From the NCBI RefSeq assembly GCF_009834545.1, contig NZ_CP019427.1, positions 4,160,001 to 4,224,000 on the forward strand: 64,000 nt of DNA, written 5' to 3'. The notes under the pieces are model-generated. The model was given only the letters and a program-made list of their open reading frames with translations. It had not been told where the DNA came from and ran no database searches. The stretch comes from Pseudomonas sp. S04 (GTDB lineage: Bacteria > Pseudomonadota > Gammaproteobacteria > Pseudomonadales > Pseudomonadaceae). Of this stretch, positions 10,652 to 23,289 are shown one piece after another. Every line of letters begins with the position of its first letter. The first letter of the stretch is position 1. The translations under genes were made by a program, and so were the position numbers.

Positions 10652-11710
10652 TCACCGACCCCGTGCAACAGAACCAGAGCGTGCCGCGACCCTCTCGCCA
10701 AGCTCTGTCAGGCGATACCTTTGAGCAGGGTTGTTGGGCGAGTCCGGCTGAGTCATCTCGATCAAACCTGCCATCAATGCGGGCTTGAGGTAGTTAGCCC
10801 GGAATGTCGCTTTATGCGTCAATCCAACCTCAGCCATCAGTTCACTGATCTTCAGCGCTCCTGCCCCCGCCAGCACGCCCAGCAGCCTGGCCACTTGGTC
10901 GGTTACTGGGTCGGTGACTAGGTCGGTTACTGGGTCGGTTACTGGGTCGTTCAGGACGGCCTCGGCCAAGGCCAGGCTCAAAGACTGCAACATGAACTCG
11001 ACAAAAGGTGTCGATTCGGCCATCCGATCGGCGGCGGACAAGGCCGCGTAATAAGCATCCTGTTGCTCGCGAATGACCGCATCGACCGGCAGATAGGCCA
11101 GCACCGGCCGCCAATGACTGAGAATCAGGGTCTGCCACAGCCGCCCCATGCGTCCATTGCCGTCAGCGAAGGGATGAATGAATTCGAATTCGTAGTGAAA
11201 GACACAGCTGAGGATCAGCGGATGCCAATCGCTGGCATCCAGCCAGGCCAGCAAGTCATCGATCAGGGTTGCCACACGACTTGGTGGTGGAGCCATATGA
11301 ACCAGTTGCTCGCCTCGGTAAATACCGACTCCCTCGCGGCGGAACCGACCACAGTCGTCGATCAAGCCCTGCATCAACAACTGGTGCGCCGACAGCAGAT
11401 CGGTCCGACTGCTGGCACGCCACTGCGGCATGGACTCATAGGTCGCAAACGCGTTGCGCACCTCCTGAATCTCCCTGGGTAACCCCAGCACTCGCTGCCC
11501 CGCCAGTACCGCCGTCACCTGCGCGACGCTGAGGGAATTGTTTTCGATGGCCAACGAAGCCTGAATAGTGCGGATCCGGTTCCCGCGACGCAGTTGAGGT
11601 GTTTGCCGAGCTTCGTCCACTGCCGAAAGCTGACCGATCTGCTCGCTGATTTCAGCGATCAGCGTCAGAATTCTGGTGTTCAGGGTCAACGGGGGTTGAT
11701 AGCGGCTCAT
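10652..11710 (-). CDS. Fic family protein (AMPylation-type enzyme)
   Basis: Protein of about 352 residues. The Fic active site HPFADGNGRMGRL matches HxFx(D/E)GNGRxxR completely, so the protein should transfer AMP (or another nucleotide part) to a hydroxyl group of a target. The N-terminal helix region contains a SLAIENN segment that fits the (S/T)xxxE(G/N) inhibitory motif of class II Fic proteins, suggesting self-inhibition. The C-terminal 80 residues contain a TDPV tandem repeat followed by a winged-helix-like segment. Start candidates are 11764, 11743 and 11710; I chose 11710 because GGA lies at the right distance. No antitoxin-like partner is next to it. The upstream ABC gene is on the same strand and could be co-transcribed. 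Confidence 0.85.
   Translation of the reverse strand: MSRYQPPLTLNTRILTLIAEISEQIGQLSAVDEARQTPQLRRGNRIRTIQASLAIENNSLSVAQVTAVLAGQRVLGLPREIQEVRNAFATYESMPQWRASSRTDLLSAHQLLMQGLIDDCGRFRREGVGIYRGEQLVHMAPPPSRVATLIDDLLAWLDASDWHPLILSCVFHYEFEFIHPFADGNGRMGRLWQTLILSHWRPVLAYLPVDAVIREQQDAYYAALSAADRMAESTPFVEFMLQSLSLALAEAVLNDPVTDPVTDLVTDPVTDQVARLLGVLAGAGALKISELMAEVGLTHKATFRANYLKPALMAGLIEMTQPDSPNNPAQRYRLTELGERVAARSGSVARGR
10894..10949. repeat. 12-bp tandem repeat inside the fic gene
   Basis: About four and a half copies of a 12-bp unit, consensus TGGGTCGGTTAC on the plus strand. It encodes repeated TDPV/VTDP in the Fic protein on the minus strand. Because the unit is a multiple of three, copy-number changes would alter protein length without shifting the frame. 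Confidence 0.9.
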
Positions 11711-11778
11711 TGGCGGATCCAGGTATTTCCTTGAGCCCGACATAATGCCCGAAGGCGGATGCATTCAGCAGCCTTCAT

Positions 11779-13554
11779 TCATGACACCTCATGCCCATCA
11801 CTGAACTGCAACGCCGCCAGCCGCGCGTACAACGCGTTACTGCCGATCAGTTGCTGATGGGTGCCCACCGCCACCAGCTTGCCTTGGTCCATCACGGCGA
11901 TCCGGTCGGCGTTTTTCACCGTGGCCAGCCGATGGGCGATGACCAGCGTGGTGCGGTTTTTCATCAGACTGGGCAGGGCTTGCTGGATCAAGTGTTCGCT
12001 CTGCGCATCGAGGGCGCTGGTGGCCTCGTCCAGCAGCAGGATCGGTGCGTCCACCAGCAAGGCGCGGGCGATGGCCAGGCGTTGCCGCTGACCACCGGAA
12101 AGCCCCAACCCGCCATCACCCAGGTGGGTCTGGTAGCCGGCGGGCATCTGCTCGATAAACTCGTGGGCGTAGGCAATCCGCGCGGCCTCCTGGACCTGCG
12201 CCAGGGTCGCCTCGGGCTTGCCATAACGAATGTTCTCTTCAATGCTGCCAAAAAACAGCGCCGGGGTTTGTGAGACCAGGGCGAAGCAGCGCCGCAGATC
12301 CTGCGGGTCGAGCCGGGTCAGGTCGACGCCATCCAGCAGGATCTGCCCCTGCAGCGGATCGTAGAAGCGCAGCAGCAGGTCATACACCGTCGACTTGCCC
12401 GCCCCCGAAGGCCCGACCAGCGCCAGGGTTTCGCCGGCGTTGATCCGCAGGCTCAAACCGTCGACGGCAAAGCTTTGCGGGCGCGACGGGTAGCTAAAGC
12501 GCACCTCCTGCAGTTGCAACTCACCGCGAACCCGCTCGGGCAAGGTCACCTGGCCACTGCGTGGCGGCTGGATGATGTTTTCCGAACGCAGCAACTCGGC
12601 AATCCGCTCGGCCGCACCGGCAGCCCGCTGCAATTCGCCAATTACCTCGCTCAGGGTGCCAAAGGCACCGCCGACGATCAGGCTGTAGAACACGAACGCC
12701 GCCAGTTCCCCAGCGCTGATGCGACCGGCGATCACGTCCATGCCACCGACCCAGAGCATGACCCCGACTGCGCCGAGCACCAGGATGATCACCAACGTGA
12801 TCAGCCAGGCACGCTGCAGAATGCGTTTGCGCGCGGTGTCGAACGCCTGCTCCACCGTGGCCGCGAAACGCTGCTCGTCCTGGGCCTGGTGGTTGTAGGC
12901 CTGGACGGTCTTGATCTGGCCCAGGGTCTCAGCGACATAGCTGCCGACATCCGCTATCCGGTCCTGGCTCAGGCGCGACAGGCTGCGTACGCGCCGGCCG
13001 AAAATCAGGATCGGCGCCAGCACCAGCGGCAGCGCCACCACCACAATGCTGGTCAACTTGGGGTTGGTGATGAACAGCAGCACGATGCCGCCGATCACCA
13101 TCAAGGCATTGCGCAAGAACAGCGACAGCGACGAACCGATCACCGATTGCAGCAAGGTGGTATCGGCGGTCAGGCGCGACTGGATCTCGGAACTGCGGTT
13201 GTCCTCGTAAAACCCGGGATGCAGGTAGATCAGGTGGTTGAACACCTGCCGACGGATGTCCGCCACGCAGCGCTCGCCAATCCACGACACCAGGTAAAAG
13301 CGGGTGAAGGTGCCGATCGCCAGACCCACTACCAGCAGCAGGAACAGGCCGATGCTCTGGTTGAGCAGGTGCGGTGACTGGGTCATGAAGCCCTGGTCCA
13401 CCAACAACCGAATGCCCTGCCCCATGGACAGGGTAATGCCGGCAGTGACGATCAGCGCCAGCAAGGCACCTAACGCCTGCCAGCGATAGGGCGCAATAAA
13501 ACGCAGGGACAAACGAATCGCGCGACGGTGGCGGGCTGACAGCATCAGGATCAT
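11779..13554 (-). CDS. ABC transporter, fused permease and ATPase (MsbA-like half transporter)
   Basis: Half transporter of about 591 residues with an N-terminal domain of six membrane helices (about residues 20-310) and a C-terminal ATPase domain. ATPase motifs are Walker A GPSGAGKST, signature LSGGQRQRL and Walker B LLLDEATSALD, followed by the switch histidine in VIAHRLATV. The closest relatives I can recall are MsbA-like exporters of Pseudomonas; one in P. aeruginosa (PA3228) affects quorum sensing and resistance, but the substrate here is unknown. It lacks any periplasmic adaptor or outer membrane gene nearby. The start could be 13554 or 13545 (MLSARHRR); neither has a strong ribosome site. 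Confidence 0.88.
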   Translation of the reverse strand: MILMLSARHRRAIRLSLRFIAPYRWQALGALLALIVTAGITLSMGQGIRLLVDQGFMTQSPHLLNQSIGLFLLLVVGLAIGTFTRFYLVSWIGERCVADIRRQVFNHLIYLHPGFYEDNRSSEIQSRLTADTTLLQSVIGSSLSLFLRNALMVIGGIVLLFITNPKLTSIVVVALPLVLAPILIFGRRVRSLSRLSQDRIADVGSYVAETLGQIKTVQAYNHQAQDEQRFAATVEQAFDTARKRILQRAWLITLVIILVLGAVGVMLWVGGMDVIAGRISAGELAAFVFYSLIVGGAFGTLSEVIGELQRAAGAAERIAELLRSENIIQPPRSGQVTLPERVRGELQLQEVRFSYPSRPQSFAVDGLSLRINAGETLALVGPSGAGKSTVYDLLLRFYDPLQGQILLDGVDLTRLDPQDLRRCFALVSQTPALFFGSIEENIRYGKPEATLAQVQEAARIAYAHEFIEQMPAGYQTHLGDGGLGLSGGQRQRLAIARALLVDAPILLLDEATSALDAQSEHLIQQALPSLMKNRTTLVIAHRLATVKNADRIAVMDQGKLVAVGTHQQLIGSNALYARLAALQFSDGHEVS

Positions 13555-13814
13555 CCAAAAGGGCCAACTGAAAGAATTAACGCGGGCCAGCGTACACCGG
13601 TCAATTCAAGGGAACTTGGGTAAATCGTAATCAGTCGGATTGAATATGACCTGTAACAATAGAGCCTAGATGCTATCGGTCTAAAGTCCGGCTGGAAGTT
13701 GAAGAGTATTTCTGGTGGAGTGGAGATACCGCCTGATCGGCCTGTGTAGAGCTGTCACAGCGTGGTCACCTGGCGGATCTAGAGTAAGCGCACAACCTGA
13801 TGAGGAGACAGGCC

Positions 13815-13994
13815 ATGTCCTTGCAACACAGCAGCGATGACAAGATTCAAGTGATCCGCACGCAGCCGCACCAGTCTCTAGGGTGCGCCATTATTGACGC
13901 CCAAGGCCGCGAAGTACCGATCACTGAAGACATGATCCAGAGCGCATGCCGCGAGCTGGAACAGCGATTGGTCAAGCCTGCCGAACAAAAGTGA
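13815..13994 (+). CDS. Small conserved protein resembling PA1571
   Basis: Protein of 59 residues (MSLQHSSDDKIQVIRTQPHQ...). It contains the stretch GCAIIDAQGREVPITEDMI, which I recall in a small Pseudomonas-specific family named after PA1571; its function is unknown. A GAGGAG ribosome site precedes the ATG at 13815. An upstream in-frame ATG at 13800 is less likely because it would place the ribosome site inside the gene. The protein has no membrane segment or signal peptide. It forms its own unit: about 260 bp of gap precede it and a clear terminator follows. Confidence 0.75.
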   Translation: MSLQHSSDDKIQVIRTQPHQSLGCAIIDAQGREVPITEDMIQSACRELEQRLVKPAEQK

Positions 13995-14014
13995 CATATA
14001 GCCTGATGTCTTCG

Positions 14015-14042
14015 AACCCGGCCCGCCTAGGCCGGGTTTTTT
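14015..14042 (+). terminator. rho-independent terminator after the small PA1571-like gene
   Basis: AACCCGGCC and GGCCGGGTT form a nine-base stem around CGCCTA, with TTTTTT following on the plus strand. Confidence 0.9.
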
Positions 14043-14057
14043 ATCGCCGCGATTACG

Positions 14058-15200
14058 CTATACCGCCTGCGCACCCAAGGCTGCCACGATCTGTCGCAAC
14101 TCAGGCGCCTGACCCTCGATCTGCACGCGCAGCCCGTCAATCTCACGGCGCTGCGGGTAGTGCTTGCGCAACAGGTCAAATGCCGTGCGCTGCTCAGCGC
14201 CGCTGACCACCAGGCTGCGACGAAAATCCGCATCGTCGCGACGCGGGTCGTACACCCCACGGCAGAGCATCGCCAAGGCCCAAGCCGGATCACTGCTGGC
14301 GCTCAGGCTGACCTGCGCCAGCCAGGGGGCAGGTAGCAGCTGGTCCAGCGACACAGTCGCAGGCTGGCCAAGGAACTGGCACAACGCCTGATAGATCTGC
14401 GCAGTGCCACGCTGTTTGCCATCGAGGCTGTAGCCGGCGATATGCGGGGTGGCAATCACGCACAGTTCGGCGAGGGCGATATCGACACTCGGCTCGCCTT
14501 CCCAGACGTCCAGTACCGCTTGCAGGTCTTCGCGCTCCAGCAGCACTTCACGCAGTGCCTGGTTGTCCACCACCGGGCCGCGACTGGCATTGATCAGCCA
14601 GGCACCCGGCTTGAGTTGCTCCAGGCGCTGGCGATCAAACAGGTGCCGGGTCGATTGCTCGCCGGACGAGGTCAAAGGAGTGTGCAGGCTGATCACGTCG
14701 CATTGCGCGATGATTTGCTCAAGGCTGGCGTAATCGCCTCCTTCGCTTGCCTGGCGCGGCGGGTCGCAGACCAGCACCTTCCAGCCCAGGCCTTGCAGCA
14801 CCTTGACCAGCCGCCCACCCACTTCGCCAGCCCCGACCACCCCATAGGTGCGCTCGGCCAGTGCTACGCCTTCGATCTCGGCGAGGGTCAGCAAGCTACC
14901 CAGCACATAGTCGACCACCCCACGGGCATTGCAGCCCGGGGCGCTGGACCAACCGATATTGGCCTCGGCAAAGTAATCGAGGTCCAGGTGATCGGTGCCA
15001 ATGGTGCAGGTGCCGACAAACCGCACCTTGCTGCCTTGCAGCAGGTCGCGACTGACGTTGGTCACCGAGCGCACCAGCAGCACATCGGCCTGCTCGACAG
15101 TGGCGCGATCAATGGAGCGGCCCGGCACGCGGCGGATTTCGCCGAAACCTTCGAAGAAGGCATCGAGCAGCGGAATATTTTCGTCAGCAACAATCAGCAT
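14058..15200 (-). CDS. pdxB: Erythronate-4-phosphate dehydrogenase
   Basis: Second step of pyridoxal 5'-phosphate synthesis by the DXP-dependent route: oxidises 4-phosphoerythronate with NAD. The 380-residue protein starts [16 protein letters not shown]. The NAD-binding [12 protein letters not shown] loop, the [10 protein letters not shown] segment and the catalytic histidine in ATPHIAGYS follow the D-2-hydroxyacid dehydrogenase pattern, and the C-terminal PdxB dimerisation domain is present. The ATG at 15200 has GGAGCC at good spacing. The gene is divergent from the MATE pump gene; both promoters lie within about 150 bp. Confidence 0.96.
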   Translation of the reverse strand: MLIVADENIPLLDAFFEGFGEIRRVPGRSIDRATVEQADVLLVRSVTNVSRDLLQGSKVRFVGTCTIGTDHLDLDYFAEANIGWSSAPGCNARGVVDYVLGSLLTLAEIEGVALAERTYGVVGAGEVGGRLVKVLQGLGWKVLVCDPPRQASEGGDYASLEQIIAQCDVISLHTPLTSSGEQSTRHLFDRQRLEQLKPGAWLINASRGPVVDNQALREVLLEREDLQAVLDVWEGEPSVDIALAELCVIATPHIAGYSLDGKQRGTAQIYQALCQFLGQPATVSLDQLLPAPWLAQVSLSASSDPAWALAMLCRGVYDPRRDDADFRRSLVVSGAEQRTAFDLLRKHYPQRREIDGLRVQIEGQAPELRQIVAALGAQAV

Positions 15201-15348
15201 GGCAGGCTCCTTTGGCGGACCGGCAGTGTAGCTCAGCTCCCGCCAGAGGCGGCGATTACAAATCCGCAACACTGGAGTTTTCCTGACTGCTGCGTCAGGG
15301 CGTAGAATGCGCCGCCTTGCGCATCAAAACCCTTTGGACGCTTCGCCT

Positions 15349-16764
15349 GTGAACTCCGTGACTGACAGCACCGCCGCTACTGCCCCGCCCCGCACAACCC
15401 CGGTTCGCCTGGAGCTCAAAGGCCTGCTGGGCCTGGCCCTGCCGATCATGGTCGCGCAACTGGCCACTACCGCCATGGGGTTTGTCGATGCAGTGATGGC
15501 CGGCCGGGTCAGCCCACGGGACCTGGCGGCAGTGGCCCTGGGCAACTCGATCTGGATTCCGGTGTACCTGTTGATGACCGGCGTCCTGCTGGCCACCACG
15601 CCCAAGGTCGCCCAGCGTTTTGGCGCCGGACAATTCGAGCAGATCGGCCCACTGACCCGCCAGGCCCTGTGGCTGGCGCTGGTCGTCGGCCTGCTGGGCA
15701 GCGGCCTGTTGCTCAGCGCCGAGCCGATCCTGCACTGGATGAAAGTCGACCCGCTGCTGATCGACCCGAGCATGGGCTACCTGCAGGGCATCGCCTTCGG
15801 TTTTCCGGGTATCGCCTTCTACTACGTACTGCGCTGCTACAGCGACGGCATGGGTCGTACCCGCCCGAGCATGGCCATCGGCCTGAGCGGCCTGCTGCTC
15901 AACATCCCGCTCAACTATGCGCTGATCTACGGCCACTTCGGCCTGCCGGCCATGGGCGGCGTTGGCTGCGGCTGGGCCAGTGGCATTGTGATGTGGTTCA
16001 TGGCCTTGAGCATGGCCGGCTGGACCCGCTGGGCGCCCTTCTATGCCCGCACCCGGGTGCTGGTGCGGATCGATTGGCCGCAGTGGGCAGTGATCAAGCG
16101 CCTGATCGGCATCGGCCTGCCGATCGGCATCGCGGTATTCGCCGAATCGAGCATCTTCGCGGTCATCGCCCTGCTGATCGGCAGCCTCGGCTCGACCGTG
16201 GTGGCCGGGCACCAGATCGCGCTGAACATCAGCTCGCTGCTGTTCATGATTCCCTACTCGCTGGGCATGGCGGTCACGGTTCGGGTCGGCCAGGCACTGG
16301 GTGCCGGCAATCCCTACCAGGCGCGTTTCGCGGCGAAGGTCGGGCTGGGTGCAGCCCTGGTGTTCGCGGCATTCTCGGCGAGCCTGATCCTGCTGCTGCG
16401 CGAACCCATCGCCTCGATCTACACCCCTGACCAGAGCGTGATCCAGATCGCCTCGATGCTGATCGTGTATGCCGCGCTGTACCAGTTCTCCGATGCGATC
16501 CAGGTGATCTGCGCCGGTGCGCTACGAGGCTATCAGGACACCCGGGTGACGATGATCCTGACCCTGTTCGCCTATTGGGGCATCGGCCTGCCGGTGGGTT
16601 ACGTACTGGGACTGACCGACTGGTTCGGCCCCGCCAGCGGCCCGAGCGGGTTGTGGGAAGGGCTGATTGCCGGCCTGAGCTGCGCAGCGCTGATGCTGTC
16701 GATCCGCCTGGTGCGCAGTGCCCGCAAGCGGATTCGTATTCACCAGCGCACCCCGGCCGTGTAG
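15349..16764 (+). CDS. MATE family multidrug efflux pump (PmpM/NorM-like)
   Basis: Inner membrane cation-coupled antiporter of about 471 residues with twelve hydrophobic segments. The family signature is visible in the first helix (LALPIMVAQLATTAMGFVD) and in the repeated half (LPIGIAVFAESSIF). It resembles PmpM of P. aeruginosa, which exports quinolones and quaternary ammonium compounds in exchange for protons. I chose the GTG at 15349 (VNSVTDST...), since it gives the expected N-terminus; the ATG at 15307 would add 14 residues rich in Arg. The ribosome site is weak in either case. Confidence 0.88.
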   Translation: MNSVTDSTAATAPPRTTPVRLELKGLLGLALPIMVAQLATTAMGFVDAVMAGRVSPRDLAAVALGNSIWIPVYLLMTGVLLATTPKVAQRFGAGQFEQIGPLTRQALWLALVVGLLGSGLLLSAEPILHWMKVDPLLIDPSMGYLQGIAFGFPGIAFYYVLRCYSDGMGRTRPSMAIGLSGLLLNIPLNYALIYGHFGLPAMGGVGCGWASGIVMWFMALSMAGWTRWAPFYARTRVLVRIDWPQWAVIKRLIGIGLPIGIAVFAESSIFAVIALLIGSLGSTVVAGHQIALNISSLLFMIPYSLGMAVTVRVGQALGAGNPYQARFAAKVGLGAALVFAAFSASLILLLREPIASIYTPDQSVIQIASMLIVYAALYQFSDAIQVICAGALRGYQDTRVTMILTLFAYWGIGLPVGYVLGLTDWFGPASGPSGLWEGLIAGLSCAALMLSIRLVRSARKRIRIHQRTPAV

Positions 16765-16799
16765 GAGCGGGTGCCCGCTTGCGGCTTGCTCGCGATGGA
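16761..16799. repeat. single REP arm
   Basis: GTAGGAGCGGGTGCCCGC followed by GCGGCTTGCTCGCGATGG just after the MATE pump gene; one REP unit of the same family as the other copies in the window. Confidence 0.7.
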
Positions 16800-16840
16800 C
16801 GTCAACGCAATCGCGTACTAGTGGCTGCCCCTAACGCCGA

Positions 16841-17092
16841 TCAACCGGACTTCTTGCGAATCCAGTACAGGTAGGTGCCGCCATCCTCATGTTGACCGAC
16901 CAGCTCATGGTCGAGAAACACGCAGAACTTGGGAATGTCGCGACGGGTCGAAGGGTCCGTGGCGATCACCTTGAGCAGGCCGCCCGGGACCAGGTCGCGA
17001 ATGTGTTGGTGCAGCATCATCACCGGTTCCGGACAGTTCAGGCCGGTGGCGTCAAGGGTGCCGTCAACCGGCGTATGGATCAATTCACTCAT
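16841..17092 (-). CDS. tusA: Sulfurtransferase TusA family protein
   Basis: Small protein of 83 residues of the TusA/SirA family. The active cysteine is in [11 protein letters not shown] (Cys20), and the CPxP motif is intact. TusA accepts sulfur from a cysteine desulfurase as a persulfide and passes it on for 2-thiouridine formation in tRNA wobble positions and for other sulfur-carrier tasks. The start at 17092 (MSELIHTP) is preferred to 17128, which adds residues absent from the family. Its neighbour rlmM acts on ribosomal RNA, but the two lie over 100 bp apart and may not be an operon. Confidence 0.92.
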   Translation of the reverse strand: MSELIHTPVDGTLDATGLNCPEPVMMLHQHIRDLVPGGLLKVIATDPSTRRDIPKFCVFLDHELVGQHEDGGTYLYWIRKKSG

Positions 17093-17199
17093 GTCTGACT
17101 CCTGAAACGTGCCGGCATTGTCGCGCAAAGCCGGGGGCCCCGTCAGCTATGGCATAACACCATTACTGTGGCAGCGCCCCCGCTCGCGACGGAGCCCGC

Positions 17200-18273
17200 T
17201 CAACGGGACCTGGTTTTCTTCACATCATGGCGACGCAAATGGCAGGTCACTTCCTCGCGGTCGTGATACAGCTGCTTGCAGCCGATGTCGACCCGGATCC
17301 CGCGGGCCTTGAAACCTTCCGCGATGCGCTCGAGCAGGCGCTTCACTTCGGCATAACGCTGCTTCATCGGCAGCTTGAGGTTGACCACCGCTTCGCGGCA
17401 ATGCCCGTCACCGATCCACTCTTCCAGCATCGCCGCGTTGCGCGCCGGTTTCTCGACGATGTCGCAGACCATCCAGTCCACCGGCTGCTTGGGCTTGAAG
17501 GTGAAGCCGTCGGCCATCAAATGCTGTACCAGCCCGGTATCCATCAGGCTTTGCGCCATCGGCCCGTTGTCGATGGCCGTCACCAGCATGCCCCGATTGA
17601 CCAGTTGCCAGGTCCAGCCACCCGGTGCGGCACCCAGGTCGACACCGGTCATGTCGCTGTGCAAGCGCTCATCCCACTGATCGCGCGGGATGAAGTGGTG
17701 CCAGGCCTCTTCCAGTTTCAGGGTCGAGCGGCTTGGCGCTTCGCGGGGAAACTTCAGGCGCGGAATGCCCATCGGCCACATCGCCGAGTTGTTGGCTTCA
17801 GCCAGCCCCATGAACACTTCGCGCCCACTTTTGAAGGTCAGCAGCAAACGTGGCTTGAGCGGGTCTTCCACCAACTTGCCAGCCGCGATGAGGGCCTTGC
17901 GCAAATGGCCTTCGAATTTCTTGCAGAAGTTCGACAGCTCCTTGCCGTCATTGGTATCGACCATTTCCAGCCACAGGCTGCCGCACACCGGGAACTGCGC
18001 CAGGTGGGCGAGGATCACACTGATGCGATCGGTTTCCGGCAGGTCGATGAAGATCCCGCGTGCCCATTGCCGCGGGAAGATCAACTGGGCAAAACGCTGG
18101 CCGCGCATCAAGCGCTCGGCGCCGTCTTCCTCGGTGCAGACGAACTCGGTGCAGGCGCTGGCGGTTTTCGCCTTGGCGTAGCCGGCCACGTTCAAACGCG
18201 CGGCATGTTCGGCGATCTCCGAGCAGACTTCACCTTCGAAGCCCGGCCGGCAATGCATAAAGAGGATGTTCAT
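17200..18273 (-). CDS. rlmM: 23S rRNA (cytidine-2498-2'-O)-methyltransferase
   Basis: SAM-dependent ribose methyltransferase of 357 residues that modifies C2498 in the peptidyltransferase centre. An N-terminal THUMP-like domain (residues 1-170) binds the RNA. The Rossmann methyltransferase domain follows with the SAM motif GVDLGAAPGGWTWQL. The K-D-K-E catalytic set is expected; AVVNLKLPMKQRY fits the second lysine region. Length and start (MNILFMHCRPGFEGEV) match the RlmM family. The gene is divergent from acnA. Confidence 0.94.
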   Translation of the reverse strand: MNILFMHCRPGFEGEVCSEIAEHAARLNVAGYAKAKTASACTEFVCTEEDGAERLMRGQRFAQLIFPRQWARGIFIDLPETDRISVILAHLAQFPVCGSLWLEMVDTNDGKELSNFCKKFEGHLRKALIAAGKLVEDPLKPRLLLTFKSGREVFMGLAEANNSAMWPMGIPRLKFPREAPSRSTLKLEEAWHHFIPRDQWDERLHSDMTGVDLGAAPGGWTWQLVNRGMLVTAIDNGPMAQSLMDTGLVQHLMADGFTFKPKQPVDWMVCDIVEKPARNAAMLEEWIGDGHCREAVVNLKLPMKQRYAEVKRLLERIAEGFKARGIRVDIGCKQLYHDREEVTCHLRRHDVKKTRSR

Positions 18274-18471
18274 TAAATCTCCTGGGCAAGTGCGCGCAAA
18301 CTTGCCCTGTAGCAAAGCCTGTCACGAAAACCGGCGCATGATAGCTGACTTCGCAACCCTGGACCTGCCCATAAAGTCCAGTAATTAGCCAGCTACTTAA
18401 AACAGGGCTAGGTTTAATGCTCTGTCCATCCCGTCAGTCCGTAGCCGTGCGGACTCAAAGGAGTCATTTCA

Positions 18472-21213
<2,742 letters not shown>

Positions 21214-21239
21214 GGGCAGCCCCGAGCGCTTTTCGGTGG

Positions 21240-21272
21240 GTACTCGCGCTGCCTTTTCAGCAGCGCGAGTAC
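21240..21272 (+). terminator. strong hairpin after acnA, possible terminator
   Basis: GTACTCGCGCTGC and GCAGCGCGAGTAC form a thirteen-base perfect stem with a seven-base loop. No T run follows, so it may protect the acnA 3' end or act as a weak terminator rather than a classic one. Confidence 0.5.
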
Positions 21273-21437
21273 ATGATTGGCAGGGCCACAAACGCCTGCC
21301 TCAACCCGCAAGGGTTTATCTGACGGCAAATGACGCACCAGTCGTTTTGCGACGCAGGGCCGATTTCTTGAAAAAAAATTTCAATAATCCAGCGGGCTGG
21401 CCGAAACCCTGTCAAAGCCTTGCGGATTGAAAAAGCC

Positions 21438-23003
21438 ATGCGTAATAACCAGCCCATCACTCAACGCGAACGGACCTTCCCGGCTCAGCAACGGTTGATT
21501 TCCACCACCGATGCCAAAGGCGTGATCAACTACTGCAACGACGCTTTTGTCGAGATCAGTGGGTTCTCCCGTGAAGAACTGATCCGTGCGCCGCACAATC
21601 TGGTCCGTCACCCCGACGTCCCGTCGGCGGTCTTCGCGCATATGTGGGGCACATTAAAACAAGGCCTGCCATGGATGGGCATTGTCAAGAATCGCTGCCA
21701 GAACGGTGACCATTACTGGGTCAACGCCTACGTGACCCCGGTATTCGACGGCAACCAGGTGATCGGCTACGAGTCGGTTCGGGTCAAGCCCACCGCCGAG
21801 CAGATCCGGCGCGCCGAAACCCTGTACCAGCGCATCAACCAGGGCAAGTCCGCCGTTCCCCAGCGTGACAAATGGCTGCCGGTGCTGCAGGACTGGCTGC
21901 CATTCATCCTGGTCAGCCAGTTGAGCTTCATGATCGGCGCCACCCTCAATTCGCAATGGGGCTTTGCCCTCGCTGCCGGCCTTTCGGTGCCGCTGGGCCT
22001 GCTGGGGCTGAGCTGGCAACAACGCGGTCTCAAGCGCCTGTTGCGCCTCGCCGAGCAGACCACCTCCGACCCGCTGATCGCCCAGATGTACACCGACAGC
22101 CGTGGCGCCCAGGCGCGCCTGGAGATGTCGATCCTCAGTCAGGAAGCCCGCTTGAAAACCTGCCTGACCCGCCTGCAGGACACCGCCGAGCACCTGACGG
22201 AGCAGGCACGTCAATCTGACCAACTGGCGCATAACAGCTCCACGGGCCTGGAACGTCAGCGCGTGGAAACCGAGCAGGTGGCCACCGCCGTCAACCAGAT
22301 GGCCGCCACCACCCAGGAAGTGGCCAGCCACGTCCAGCGCACCGCAGACGCGACCCAGGAAGCCAACCGCCTGACCGGGCGTGGTCGCGATATCGCCGGG
22401 GAAACCCGCGACGCCATCCAGCGCCTGTCGGTGGTAGTCGGGGAAACCGGCCTGACGGTGACCCAACTGGCCAAGGACAGCGACGAAATCGGTGGTGTGG
22501 TCGATGTGATCAAAGGCATTGCCGACCAGACCAACCTGCTGGCCCTCAACGCCGCCATCGAAGCCGCCCGCGCCGGCGAAATGGGCCGGGGTTTTGCGGT
22601 GGTGGCCGACGAAGTCCGCCAACTGGCACAACGCACCAGCGAGTCGACCGGACAGATCCACAGCCTGATCGCCAAGCTCCAGCAAACCGCCAGCACCGCC
22701 GTGCAAACCATGGAAGCCGGCCATCGCCAGGCCGAAGAAGGCGTGGCGCGGGTCCTTGAGGCAGACCAGGCCCTAGTGGGCATCAGCGAAGCGGTGGCCA
22801 ATATCACCGACATGACCACTCAAATCGCCGCCGCCACCGAGGAGCAGAGCGCGGTGGCCGAAGAGATCAGCCGCAACATCAGCAACATTTCCGAACTGGC
22901 CGACCAGACCTCGGAACAGGCGCAGAACTCGGCCCTCCTCAGCGAAGAACTGACCCGGACCGCGAATACCCAGTATTCACTGGTGGAGCGCTTCAACCGC
23001 TGA
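21438..23003 (+). CDS. aer: Aerotaxis receptor Aer (PAS-containing methyl-accepting chemotaxis protein)
   Basis: Energy-sensing chemoreceptor of 521 residues. The N-terminal PAS domain (about 1-120; [13 protein letters not shown], then [15 protein letters not shown]) should bind FAD and report redox state. A hydrophobic region at about residues 160-205 anchors it to the inner membrane with no periplasmic sensor. A HAMP-like linker and a long signalling domain follow, with the hairpin tip [19 protein letters not shown] start at 21438 ([16 protein letters not shown]), the family-typical N-terminus; the ATG at 21420 adds six residues. The position next to acnA and the cbb3 operons fits a role in moving to suitable oxygen levels. 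Confidence 0.93.
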   Translation: MRNNQPITQRERTFPAQQRLISTTDAKGVINYCNDAFVEISGFSREELIRAPHNLVRHPDVPSAVFAHMWGTLKQGLPWMGIVKNRCQNGDHYWVNAYVTPVFDGNQVIGYESVRVKPTAEQIRRAETLYQRINQGKSAVPQRDKWLPVLQDWLPFILVSQLSFMIGATLNSQWGFALAAGLSVPLGLLGLSWQQRGLKRLLRLAEQTTSDPLIAQMYTDSRGAQARLEMSILSQEARLKTCLTRLQDTAEHLTEQARQSDQLAHNSSTGLERQRVETEQVATAVNQMAATTQEVASHVQRTADATQEANRLTGRGRDIAGETRDAIQRLSVVVGETGLTVTQLAKDSDEIGGVVDVIKGIADQTNLLALNAAIEAARAGEMGRGFAVVADEVRQLAQRTSESTGQIHSLIAKLQQTASTAVQTMEAGHRQAEEGVARVLEADQALVGISEAVANITDMTTQIAAATEEQSAVAEEISRNISNISELADQTSEQAQNSALLSEELTRTANTQYSLVERFNR

Positions 23004-23030
23004 TTGCGATTGATCGCATGACCCTGGGGG

Positions 23031-23263
23031 AACGGGCTTGCCCGGGATGGCGGTGTGTCAGGGGCCATGAATGCTGGCTGTGCTGGCCCCATCGCTAGCA
23101 GGCTAGCTCCCACAGTAAATCTGGCTGCCCGCAAATCTTGCGTACGGCCACCCAACCTGTGGGAGCGGGCCGGGCGGCGCTACGCTTGCCCGGGATGGCG
23201 TTGTGTCAGGCAATATCGATGTTGGATGTGCCGGCCCCATCGCTAGCAGGCTAGCTCCCACAG
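23031..23263. repeat. two tandem REP-type elements
   Basis: Two copies (about 23031-23116 and 23156-23263) share GCTTGCCCGGGATGGCG at the left, a GTGTCAGG-type middle and CCCCATCGCTAGCAGGCTAG at the right. They follow aer directly. Confidence 0.85.
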
Positions 23264-23289
23264 GGGAAATTCTTACACCAGGAAAAAAT

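Noticed and set aside
21368..21384. TTGAAA-N5-TTTCAA palindrome before aer as an Anr box
   Set aside because: The half-site spacing is three bases too long for Anr/FNR (17 instead of 14 bp) and the middle is a plain A run.
23031..23263. possible CRISPR array from the repeated ends after aer
   Set aside because: Only two copies, with long imperfect units typical of REP elements; no spacers of equal length and no cas genes.
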